A stretch of DNA of 64,000 nucleotides from Bog-473 sp963781955 (lineage in GTDB: Bacteria; Actinomycetota; Acidimicrobiia; Acidimicrobiales; RAAP-2). The DNA is taken from positions 1,178,001 to 1,242,000 of the forward strand of contig CAWAHU010000001.1 in the NCBI GenBank assembly GCA_963781955.1, written 5' to 3'. The notes beneath the pieces are model-generated. The model had not been told where the DNA came from, did no database searches, and saw only the letters and a program-made list of their open reading frames with translations. Shown here piece by piece: positions 36,971 through 42,176 of the stretch; the first letter of the stretch is position 1; every line of letters starts with the position of its first letter. The position numbers were made by a program, and so were the translations under genes.

Positions 36971-38371
36971 CCCATCCCGACCGTCTCGAAGGTCAGCCCG
37001 AGCAGCGGACCGACGGCGGGCGGGACCACCATCACCGTCACCGGCACGGGATTCGTCTCGGGAGCCAGCGTGGTCATCGGCCAGGGCAACGGGCTCACCG
37101 GGGCCATCGTGGCCACCGTGACGTCGGTCACGGCGACCACCATCACCGCGGTCACCGGCGGGGGTGCCAAGGCGGGAACCTTCAGCGTGTACGTCACCAC
37201 GCCCGGAGGGACGAGCGCCGCCAACAGCGGCGACAACTTCACCTACGACCCCATCCCGACCGTCTCGAAGGTCAGCCCGAGCAGCGGACCGACGGCGGGC
37301 GGGACCACCATCACCGTCACCGGCACGGGATTCGTCTCGGGAGCCAGCGTGGTCATCGGCCAGGGCAACGGGCTCACCGGGGCCATCGTGGCCACCGTGA
37401 CGTCGGTCACGGCGACCACCATCACCGCGGTCACCGGCGGGGGTGCCAAGGTCGGGACCTGGGACGTGTTCGTCACCACGCCCGGAGGGACGAGCGCCGC
37501 CAACACCGGCGACAACTTCACCTACGACCCCATCCCGACCGTCTCGAAGGTCAGCCCGAGCAGCGGACCGACGGCGGGCGGGACCACCATCACCGTCACC
37601 GGCACGGGATTCGTCTCGGGAGCCAGCGTGGTCATCGGCCAGGGCAACGGGCTCACCGGGGCCATCGTGGCCACCGTGACGTCGGTCACGGCGACCACCA
37701 TCACCGCGGTCACCGGCGGGGGTGCCAAGGCGGGAACCTTCAGCGTGTACGTCACCACGCCCGGAGGGACGAGCGCCGCCAACAGCGGCGACAACTTCAC
37801 CTACGACCCCATCCCGACCGTCTCGAAGGTCAGCCCGAGCAGCGGACCGACGGCGGGCGGGACCACCATCACCGTCACCGGCACGGGATTCGTCTCGGGA
37901 GCCAGCGTGGTCATCGGCCAGGGCAACGGGCTCACCGGGGCCATCGTGGCCACCGTGACGTCGGTCACGGCGACCACCATCACCGCGGTCACCGGCGGGG
38001 GTGCCAAGGTCGGGACCTGGGACGTGTTCGTCACCACGCCCGGAGGGACGAGCGCCGCCAACACCGGCGACAACTTCACCTACGACCCCATCCCGACCGT
38101 CTCGAAGGTCAGCCCGAGCAGCGGACCGACGGCGGGCGGGACCACCATCACCGTCACCGGCACGGGATTCGTCTCGGGAGCCAGCGTGGTCATCGGCCAG
38201 GGCAACGGGCTCACCGGGGCCATCGTGGCCACCGTGACGTCGGTCACGGCGACCACCATCACCGCGGTCACCGGCGGGGGTGCCAAGGCGGGAACCTTCA
38301 GCGTGTACGTCACCACGCCCGGAGGGACGAGCGCCGCCAACAGCGGCGACAACTTCACTTACCACCCGTAG
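32834..38371 (+). CDS. Giant secreted repeat protein, C-terminal part (InlB repeats plus IPT/TIG repeats)
   Basis: The open frame after the break in repeat 7. It holds 19 InlB-type units, then five immunoglobulin-like IPT/TIG units (IPTVSKVSPSSGPTAGGTTI, VTGTGFVSGASVVIGQGNG, VYVTTPGGTSAANSGDNFTY), and ends at 38371 with FTYHP. No cell-wall sorting signal or membrane helix follows, so anchoring must use another route. The first codon is nominal: GTG 32834 is just the first possible start, and translation most likely continues from 30168 in an intact gene. IPT domains usually bind ligands or stack as rods in surface proteins. Confidence 0.8.
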   Translation: MGATYGGGAAYTLAGSTTLYAQWTPNPTDTLTFNTQGGSAVAPVSGLDGTSVLLPGAPIHPGYTFAGWNSAADGSGTTYGGGAAYTLAGSTTLYAQWTPNPTDTLTFNTQGGSAVAPVSGLDGTTVTLPAAPTRAGYTFAGWFAAASGGSALTSPYTLAGSTTLYAQWTPNPTDTLTFNTQGGSAVAPVSGLDGTTVTLPAAPTRAGYTFAGWFAAASGGSALTSPYTLAGSTTLYAQWTPNPTDTLTFNTQGGSAVAPVSGLDGTTVTLPAAPTRAGYTFAGWFAAASGGSALTSPYTLAGSTTLYAQWTPNPTDTLTFNTQGGSAVAPVSGLDGTTVTLPAAPTRAGYTFAGWFAAASGGSALTSPYTLAGSTTLYAQWTPNPTDTLTFNTQGGSAVAPVSGLDGTTVTLPAAPTRAGYTFAGWFAAASGGSALTSPYTLAGSTTLYAQWTPNPTDTLTFNTQGGSAVAPVSGLDGTSVLLPGAPIHPGYTFAGWNSAADGSGTTYGGGAAYTLAGSTTLYAQWTPNPTDTLTFNTQGGSAVAPVSGLDGTTVTLPAAPTRAGYTFAGWFAAASGGSALTSPYTLAGSTTLYAQWTPNPTDTLTFNTQGGSAVAPVSGLDGTTVTLPAAPTRAGYTFAGWFAAASGGSALTSPYTLAGSTTLYAQWTPNPTDTLTFNTQGGSAVAPVSGLDGTTVTLPAAPTRAGYTFAGWFAAASGGSALTSPYTLAGSTTLYAQWTPNPTDTLTFNTQGGSAVAPVSGLDGTTVTLPAAPTRAGYTFAGWFAAASGGSALTSPYTLAGSTTLYAQWTPNPTDTLTFNTQGGSAVAPVSGLDGTTVTLPAAPTRAGYTFAGWFAAASGGSALTSPYTLAGSTTLYAQWTPNPTDTLTFNTQGGSAVAPVSGLDGTTVTLPAAPTRAGYTFAGWFAAASGGSALTSPYTLAGSTTLYAQWTPNPTDTLTFNTQGGSAVAPVSGLDGTTVTLPAAPTRAGYTFAGWFAAASGGSALTSPYTLAGSTTLYAQWTPNPTDTLTFNTQGGSAVAPVSGLDGTTVTLPAAPTRAGYTFAGWFAAASGGSALTSPYTLAGSTTLYAQWTPNPTDTLTFNTQGGSAVAPVSGLDGTTVTLPAAPTRAGYTFAGWFAAASGGSALTSPYTLAGSTTLYAQWTPNPTDTLTFNTQGGSAVAPVSGLDGTTVTLPAAPTRAGYTFAGWFAAASGGSALTSPYTLAGSTTLYAQWTPNPTDTLTFNTQGGSAVAPVSGLDGTTVTLPAAPTRAGYTFAGWFAAASGGSALTSPYTLAGSTTLYAQWTPNPTDTLTFNTQGGSAVAPVSGLDGTTVTLPAAPTRAGYTFAGWFAAASGGSALTSPYTLAGSKTLYAQWTPIPTVSKVSPSSGPTAGGTTITVTGTGFVSGASVVIGQGNGLTGAIVATVTSVTATTITAVTGGGAKAGTFSVYVTTPGGTSAANSGDNFTYDPIPTVSKVSPSSGPTAGGTTITVTGTGFVSGASVVIGQGNGLTGAIVATVTSVTATTITAVTGGGAKVGTWDVFVTTPGGTSAANTGDNFTYDPIPTVSKVSPSSGPTAGGTTITVTGTGFVSGASVVIGQGNGLTGAIVATVTSVTATTITAVTGGGAKAGTFSVYVTTPGGTSAANSGDNFTYDPIPTVSKVSPSSGPTAGGTTITVTGTGFVSGASVVIGQGNGLTGAIVATVTSVTATTITAVTGGGAKVGTWDVFVTTPGGTSAANTGDNFTYDPIPTVSKVSPSSGPTAGGTTITVTGTGFVSGASVVIGQGNGLTGAIVATVTSVTATTITAVTGGGAKAGTFSVYVTTPGGTSAANSGDNFTYHP
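36971..38365 (+). repeat. Five IPT/TIG coding repeats of 279 nt
   Basis: Units start at 36971, 37250, 37529, 37808 and 38087, each exactly 279 nt (93 residues). They alternate between two versions: KAGTFSVYVTTPGG with AANSGDNF (1, 3, 5) and KVGTWDVFVTTPGG with AANTGDNF (2, 4). The rest of each unit looks identical in DNA, so the real period is 558 nt. Confidence 0.95.
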
Positions 38372-38381
38372 GCATCACCGT

Positions 38382-38411
38382 CGCACCCTCTGGCCTGCTC
38401 CGGAGGGTGCG
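38382..38411 (+). terminator. Hairpin after the giant repeat gene
   Basis: A perfect 9-bp inverted repeat, CGCACCCTC (38382-38390) and GAGGGTGCG (38403-38411), with a 12-nt loop, 10 nt after the stop codon. There is no T run, so it is a weak intrinsic terminator or an mRNA 3' end. Confidence 0.55.
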
Positions 38412-38621
38412 AAGCGGAGCTCCCGTCGGAGCGGTCAGGGCCAGTGATGTCGAATCCGGTTTGAGCTGCCTCACCAGCATGTCCTGCGGGGCCGGGAGGG
38501 TGGGCCGGAATTTTCCCATCCGTGTTGGTGGTGGGGAGCTTGTGACCGCTCTTGTGACCACGGACCCAGTGCCTTGGGCCGGTCACCGGGGACGGCCTCG
38601 GTCCGCCGATCAGGCGTGGGG

Positions 38622-38669
38622 CGGCGTGGCAAAGAGGCGGCGTGGCAAAGAGGCGGCGTGGCAAAGAGG
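38622..38669. repeat. Three tandem copies of a 16-nt unit
   Basis: CGGCGTGGCAAAGAGG repeated exactly three times, followed by a partial CGG and preceded by a related GGCGTGGGG. It is not coding and its function is unknown. Confidence 0.85.
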
Positions 38670-38711
38670 CGGAACGCCCGTCCTCCCGGACGATCTGACC
38701 GCCCTGGGCTC

Positions 38712-38734
38712 GGTGCCCGGAGCGGGACTCGAAC
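38712..38734. other. Probable att site: duplicate of the tRNA-Leu 3' end
   Basis: These 23 bases are identical to 39836-39858, which cover the acceptor and part of the T arm at the 3' end of tRNA-Leu. The copy lacks the rest of a tRNA. A direct repeat of a tRNA 3' end on the downstream side of the gene is the mark left by site-specific integration. Confidence 0.6.
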
Positions 38735-38930
38735 TCCAGCAAGGGATGTCCACCTAGTTGCTCTCGATCCACGACCGTCCAGGTCAGAGGGTCGCGGAGG
38801 GGTTCGGCCTGAGTCGTCGTCCGGCTCGATTCGGACCCGTACGGCACCGTTTGTGATCACGTTGTGAGCGCGGACCGGCTCTGCGCGAGCGGAGTGGGAC
38901 CCGGTTTCGCACGCCCTCCTCGCCACCTGC

Positions 38931-38960
38931 TTCACGGTGTCCACCCACTGTCGGTATACT
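38931..38960 (+). promoter_or_regulatory. Promoter of the CcdA-like gene
   Basis: TATACT (38955-38960) is the best -10 hexamer in the window. TTCACG (38931-38936) lies 18 nt upstream as a fair -35. A 5' leader with GGAGG follows. Confidence 0.6.
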
Positions 38961-38990
38961 CCCCGTGTCGCTACAACACGGGAGGACGAC

Positions 38991-39491
38991 ATGCCGAAGG
39001 TCACCATCTACTTGCCGGACCAGCTCGCAGAGCAAGCCAAGGCCCTCGACCTCTCGTTGTCGCCGATCTGCCAGGAAGCCATCAGGACAACGATCGACAG
39101 GAGGTCGGCCATGCAGGCAGCAACGAAGGACATCGAGAAGGTCGCAGCGAGGCTGCGCGAGACCATCGACGCCGAGGACGCCGAGGCGAAGAGCGCCGGC
39201 CACGACGCTGGCGTCCTGTGGGCGCGCGAGACGGCGACCATGAGCGAGCTGACCATGGTGGTCAATCAGACGTTCGCCGAGCACTGGGTCAACGGTCCGG
39301 CCGACTTCGTGGCCAGGACCATCGGGGAGGATGCGGTCTACGACCTCAGCGCCGAGCCAGACGAGGTCCGACGTCCTGGTCGACCTCGTCGAGGACGCCA
39401 TCAGGCCGAGGGTCAGTGGAGCGACGCCTGGGTCGAGGGCTTCGTCGAGGGAGCCGAGACGGTCCTCACGGAGGTCTCACCGCTCATCTGA
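38991..39491 (+). CDS. CcdA/RHH-like antitoxin-type protein
   Basis: A 166-residue protein. The N-terminus PKVTIYLPDQLAEQAKALDL plus SLSPICQEAIRTTIDR is the ribbon-helix-helix of the CcdA-like antitoxin group. The remainder is helical and Glu/Ala-rich (AARLRETIDAEDAEAKSAG), ending in WSDAWVEGFVEGAETVLTEV. It has GGAGG and a TATACT promoter, unlike the leaderless genes around it. No toxin gene follows; a terminator comes at 39574. It lies inside the segment bounded by the tRNA-Leu repeats, so it may be cargo of a small element. A solitary antitoxin or a regulator are both possible. Confidence 0.7.
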   Translation: MPKVTIYLPDQLAEQAKALDLSLSPICQEAIRTTIDRRSAMQAATKDIEKVAARLRETIDAEDAEAKSAGHDAGVLWARETATMSELTMVVNQTFAEHWVNGPADFVARTIGEDAVYDLSAEPDEVRRPGRPRRGRHQAEGQWSDAWVEGFVEGAETVLTEVSPLI

Positions 39492-39573
39492 GATCGACTG
39501 CGCCGGGGGTCTTCACCCTCCTTCCCCCGGTGCCGTTACCGAGGACCACCCAGTCCGGCTCAGCCGGGGGGAG

Positions 39574-39603
39574 CGCCCTCACCCTTCGGGGTGGGGGCGT
39601 TTC
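39574..39603. terminator. Bidirectional terminator between the CcdA-like and DGKWYPPE genes
   Basis: An 11-bp stem (39574-39584 with 39589-39599, one G-T pair) closed by a stable TTCG loop. It is followed by TTT on the plus strand and by several C residues on the minus strand, which would serve both convergent genes. Confidence 0.75.
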
Positions 39604-39608
39604 CGCGT

Positions 39609-39784
39609 CTAGGCGGTCTCAATGGGGTACCGCTCGACCTCGACCACGGGCACGGGCTCGTCGCCCACATCAGGGGGAGCCGTCATCGTGGTGGTGGCGG
39701 CGGTGGCTTGTACTTCGGGTGCGCCTCGGGCGGATACCACTTGCCGTCAGACGCTCGCCAGAACCCCTTCTTCGGCACCCACAC
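39609..39784 (-). pseudogene. Short DGKWYPPE-motif protein, split in two frames
   Basis: From GTG 39784 the minus strand reads VWVPKKGFWRASDGKWYPPE followed by AHPKYK and a proline run, stopping at 39683. An overlapping ATG (39686, ATGA) in the next frame opens MTAPPDVGDEPVPVVEVERY and ends at TAG 39609-39611. The two parts together look like one small protein of about 58 residues with a frame change in the C-run. The motif W-x-ASDGKWYPPE-x-HP is common near the N-terminus of actinobacterial membrane-linked proteins, where a helix normally follows. No helix follows here, so it may be a truncated remnant. Confidence 0.45.
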
Positions 39785-39835
39785 CTGCTTCCTTCGCGGA
39801 CGAAGGCGTGTTGGTCCCGCCCCCTGGGGAGATTG

Positions 39836-39858
39836 GGTGCCCGGAGCGGGACTCGAAC
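39836..39858. other. Probable att site at the tRNA-Leu 3' end
   Basis: The native copy of the 23-bp direct repeat whose partner is 38712-38734. The two copies bound 1.1 kb holding the CcdA-like gene, the terminator and the DGKWYPPE remnant. No integrase is left between them. Confidence 0.6.
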
Positions 39859-39920
39859 CCGCACGCCCTTTCGGACAGCGGCTTTTGAGGCCGCCGCGTC
39901 TGCCATTCCGCCATCCGGGC
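39838..39920 (-). tRNA. tRNA-Leu (anticodon CAA)
   Basis: An 83-nt class II tRNA. The acceptor stem pairs GCCCGGA with TCCGGGC. The anticodon arm is GCGGC-CTCAAAA-GCCGC, giving anticodon CAA for UUG codons. The variable arm is long (TGTCCGAAAGGGCGT) and the T arm carries GGTTCGAGTCC. CCA is not encoded. Its 3' end is duplicated at 38712, consistent with use as an integration site. Confidence 0.93.
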
Positions 39921-39957
39921 CAGAACGCCCGAGCGTACAAGCTGCGATGCGGCGCGC

Positions 39958-41199
39958 ATGGGCCCCCGGGCCACGATCTACCGTGAGGAGGTGGCGGGGC
40001 AAGACGAGGAGGTCGGACCAGGTGACGGGCGGACCGTCAAGCTCGAAGGCGTCGAGCTGGTTCATGTCGAGGTCCCCTTCCGCACCGAGGTGGGCACCGC
40101 CGCCGGCGTGCACCGCCGGCGGCCGCTCCTCTTCGTGCGCGTGGTGGCCGGGGCTGGGGAGGGGTGGGGCGAGTGCGCCGCCCTGGCCGACGGCACGTCG
40201 GTCGACCCGCCGTTGGGCGAGGTCACACGCGCACTGGTCGAGCGGGGCGTCCCCCGGCTGACCCGGGCCAGCGCCCGCCGGGATGGGTCGCTGCCGCCGG
40301 CGGCCGCCGTCCCGCAACTCTTCGGGACCACCGCGGTCGACCGCCAGCTGGCCGCCACCTTCGAGATGGCGGTGACCGACCTCGAACTGCGCGCCGAGAA
40401 CCGTTCGCTCGCCGAGGCGCTCGGTACGGGTCCCGGGTTCGAGTCGATGCCGGTGGGTGCGGTGGTGGGAATCCCCGATGACCGTGAGCTGCGCACGCTA
40501 CGGGCTGCCGTCGACGCCGCCGTCGCCAAGGGCGCGGCGCGGGTCCGTCTCAAGGTCGAGCCCGGATGGTGCGCGGGAGCAGTGCGCGCCGTACGACGCC
40601 GGCACCCCGACCTCGCCCTCCAGGTCGACGCCAACGGGTCCTTCCAGCTCGACGACGACGGCGTCACCGAGCTGGCCGCCCTCGGGGACCTTGGGGTGGT
40701 CTGCGTCGAGCAGCCGCTGGCGCCGGCCGACCTGGTGGGGCACGCGGAGCTGGCGCGTCGCATCGTGGTCCCGATCTGCCTCGACGAGTCGCTCTCCTCA
40801 CCTCAGCGGGTGCGTGACGCCCTGCGCTACGGCGCATGTGCGGTGGCGTGCCTCAAGCCGGCGCGCCTGGGCGGGGTGCGCGCGGCCCGGGCGGCGCACG
40901 CGGCCTGCACGGAGGCGGGGGTCCCCGTCTTCGTCGGTGGCTTCTTCGAGGCCGGGCTGGGCCGCGCCTCGAACCTGGCGCTGGCCGCCCGGCTCAGCCA
41001 GGACGCCACGGGCCTGGTCGGCGACGTGGGGGACCCAGCCGAGTACCTGGCCGTGGACCCATGCGGCTACCCGCCCGTGCACCGGGGCTGGGTTCGCGTG
41101 CCCGACGGACCCGGGGTCGGTCACCCGCCCGATGCCGGGGCCCTGGCCAGGCTTCACGCGCAGCGCGAGTGGTATCCGGCCAGGGAGGTCGCAACGTAG
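39958..41199 (+). CDS. menC: o-Succinylbenzoate synthase
   Basis: A 413-residue enolase-superfamily enzyme that dehydrates SHCHC to o-succinylbenzoate in menaquinone synthesis. The active-site order is exact: Lys in RVRLKVEPGW, Asp in LQVDANGSF, Glu in VCVEQPLAP, Asp in ICLDESLSS, Lys in ACLKPARLGG. The N-terminal domain has LEGVELVHVEVPFRTEVGTA and GWGECAAL. ATG 39958 is used; GTG 39991 after GAGGAG is an alternative that would remove a non-conserved N-terminus. Together with the ubiE-like gene it shows a menaquinone respiratory chain. Confidence 0.87.
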   Translation: MGPRATIYREEVAGQDEEVGPGDGRTVKLEGVELVHVEVPFRTEVGTAAGVHRRRPLLFVRVVAGAGEGWGECAALADGTSVDPPLGEVTRALVERGVPRLTRASARRDGSLPPAAAVPQLFGTTAVDRQLAATFEMAVTDLELRAENRSLAEALGTGPGFESMPVGAVVGIPDDRELRTLRAAVDAAVAKGAARVRLKVEPGWCAGAVRAVRRRHPDLALQVDANGSFQLDDDGVTELAALGDLGVVCVEQPLAPADLVGHAELARRIVVPICLDESLSSPQRVRDALRYGACAVACLKPARLGGVRAARAAHAACTEAGVPVFVGGFFEAGLGRASNLALAARLSQDATGLVGDVGDPAEYLAVDPCGYPPVHRGWVRVPDGPGVGHPPDAGALARLHAQREWYPAREVAT

Positions 41200-41211
41200 A
41201 CTCGGTGACCC

Positions 41212-41502
41212 ATGCATCGCGTCCTGCTGGAACGCCGCATCCGAGACGTGCACGCCCGGCTGGTCCGGGCGCGCCAGGAGCTCGCGGTGCTCGACGAGCA
41301 GCTGGCGGTGGTGCGCGAGTCGACCGACGAGGCGCGCGTGCGAGCACTGGTCTCCGAGACGCCCCTCGCCACTCAGGAGCTCAACGAGGCCGAGCGCCAC
41401 GCGGAGGTCATGGCCCGGGCCCGGGATGCACTGTGCCAGACCGTGATCGACCTCGAGCAACGCCAGGACGAGCTGCTCGCGTCGGTGGGGACCGGCGGGT
41501 GA
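41212..41502 (+). CDS. Coiled-coil protein upstream of the ANTAR regulator
   Basis: A 96-residue almost wholly helical protein with heptad-like Leu/Val spacing in two stretches (RRIRDVHARLVRARQELAVL and HAEVMARARDALCQTVIDLE). It has no enzymatic motif. TAGACT (41197-41202), which contains the menC stop codon, lies 9 nt before ATG 41212, with no ribosome binding site. Its TGA overlaps a candidate GTG of the regulator, so the two are likely cotranscribed. Function unknown. Confidence 0.7.
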   Translation: MHRVLLERRIRDVHARLVRARQELAVLDEQLAVVRESTDEARVRALVSETPLATQELNEAERHAEVMARARDALCQTVIDLEQRQDELLASVGTGG

Positions 41503-41522
41503 CAAGAGCCGCGGAGGGGCCC

Positions 41523-42110
41523 GTGTCCAGCGTGGCACGGGTGGTCATCGCCGAGGACGAGGCCATCGTGCGCCTCGACCTCAAGGAGATCCTCCTGTCC
41601 GCCGGCTACGAGGTCGTCGGCGAGTGCGGCCGCGGGGACGATGCCGTGCGGCTGGTCGAGGAGCACCGGCCCGACTTGGCCATCTTGGACATCAAGATGC
41701 CCGGGATGGACGGGTTGCGGGCCGCCCGCGAGATCACCTCCCGGCACCAGGTGGCTGTCCTGCTGCTCACCGCCTTCAGCCAGCGCGACCTGATCGAGGA
41801 GGCTCGCGACTCGGGCGTGTCCGCCTACCTGGTCAAGCCGTTCCAGCCGCGCGAGCTCCTGCCGGCCATCGCCGACGTGCTGGCCCGGGCGCGCCAGGAG
41901 TGGGCCATCGACGCCGAGGCGTCGGGGGACGGGGCCGAGGACAAGATCGCCACCCGCCGCCTGGTCGACCAGGCCAAGCAGGTGCTCATGGACCGAAACG
42001 ACCTGCCCGAAGCCGAGGCGTTCAACTTCATCCAGCGCACCGCCATGCAGACGCGGAGCCGCATGCGCGACGTGGCCCAGCAGGTGGTCGACGGCACGCT
42101 GACCCCCTGA
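41523..42110 (+). CDS. Response regulator with RNA-binding ANTAR domain
   Basis: A 195-residue protein. The receiver domain (about residues 1-125) has the acidic pair in RVVIAEDEAIVRLDL, the phospho-acceptor Asp in LAILDIKMPGMDG, the Thr in VLLLTAFSQRD and the Lys in AYLVKPFQP. The ANTAR domain follows with ATRRLVDQAKQVLMDRNDLP and AEAFNFIQRTAMQTRSRMRD. Upon phosphorylation such proteins bind hairpins and prevent transcription termination; PdtaR of mycobacteria is the closest well-known type. GTG 41523 has GGAGG 5 nt upstream; GTG 41499 overlaps the previous stop and is also possible. The partner kinase is not in the window. Confidence 0.9.
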   Translation: MSSVARVVIAEDEAIVRLDLKEILLSAGYEVVGECGRGDDAVRLVEEHRPDLAILDIKMPGMDGLRAAREITSRHQVAVLLLTAFSQRDLIEEARDSGVSAYLVKPFQPRELLPAIADVLARARQEWAIDAEASGDGAEDKIATRRLVDQAKQVLMDRNDLPEAEAFNFIQRTAMQTRSRMRDVAQQVVDGTLTP

Positions 42111-42163
42111 GGCAGGTGCCGGCCGTGGTCCCGCCGGGCCGCCGGCGGGGTGCGCCGAACCCC

Positions 42164-42169
42164 TAGTCT
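42164..42169 (+). promoter_or_regulatory. Probable -10 box of polA
   Basis: TAGTCT ends 7 nt before the polA ATG, with no ribosome binding site. This is the leaderless layout shared by several genes here. Confidence 0.45.
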
Positions 42170-42176
42170 CGAGGTG

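Larger units (their letters stand above)
38412..38930. other. Gene-free stretch
   Basis: About 520 nt without a credible ORF in any frame. It contains a three-copy 16-nt tandem repeat (38622-38669) and a 23-bp copy of the tRNA-Leu 3' end (38712-38734). Otherwise I see nothing. Confidence 0.5.

Noticed and set aside
32795..38365. A 1,856-codon open frame on the minus strand across the repeat array
   Set aside because: It is the antisense shadow of the repeats. Each unit is a multiple of three, so a frame open in one unit stays open in all. The product is Gly/Arg-rich with no domain.
31375..38365. CRISPR-like array
   Set aside because: The units are contiguous coding repeats of 213-279 nt without spacers.
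34408..38757. A 1,449-codon plus-strand frame (DAQPHRHPHVQHPG repeats)
   Set aside because: It is another frame of the same repeats, His/Arg-rich and without a signal peptide; the InlB/IPT frame is the real one.
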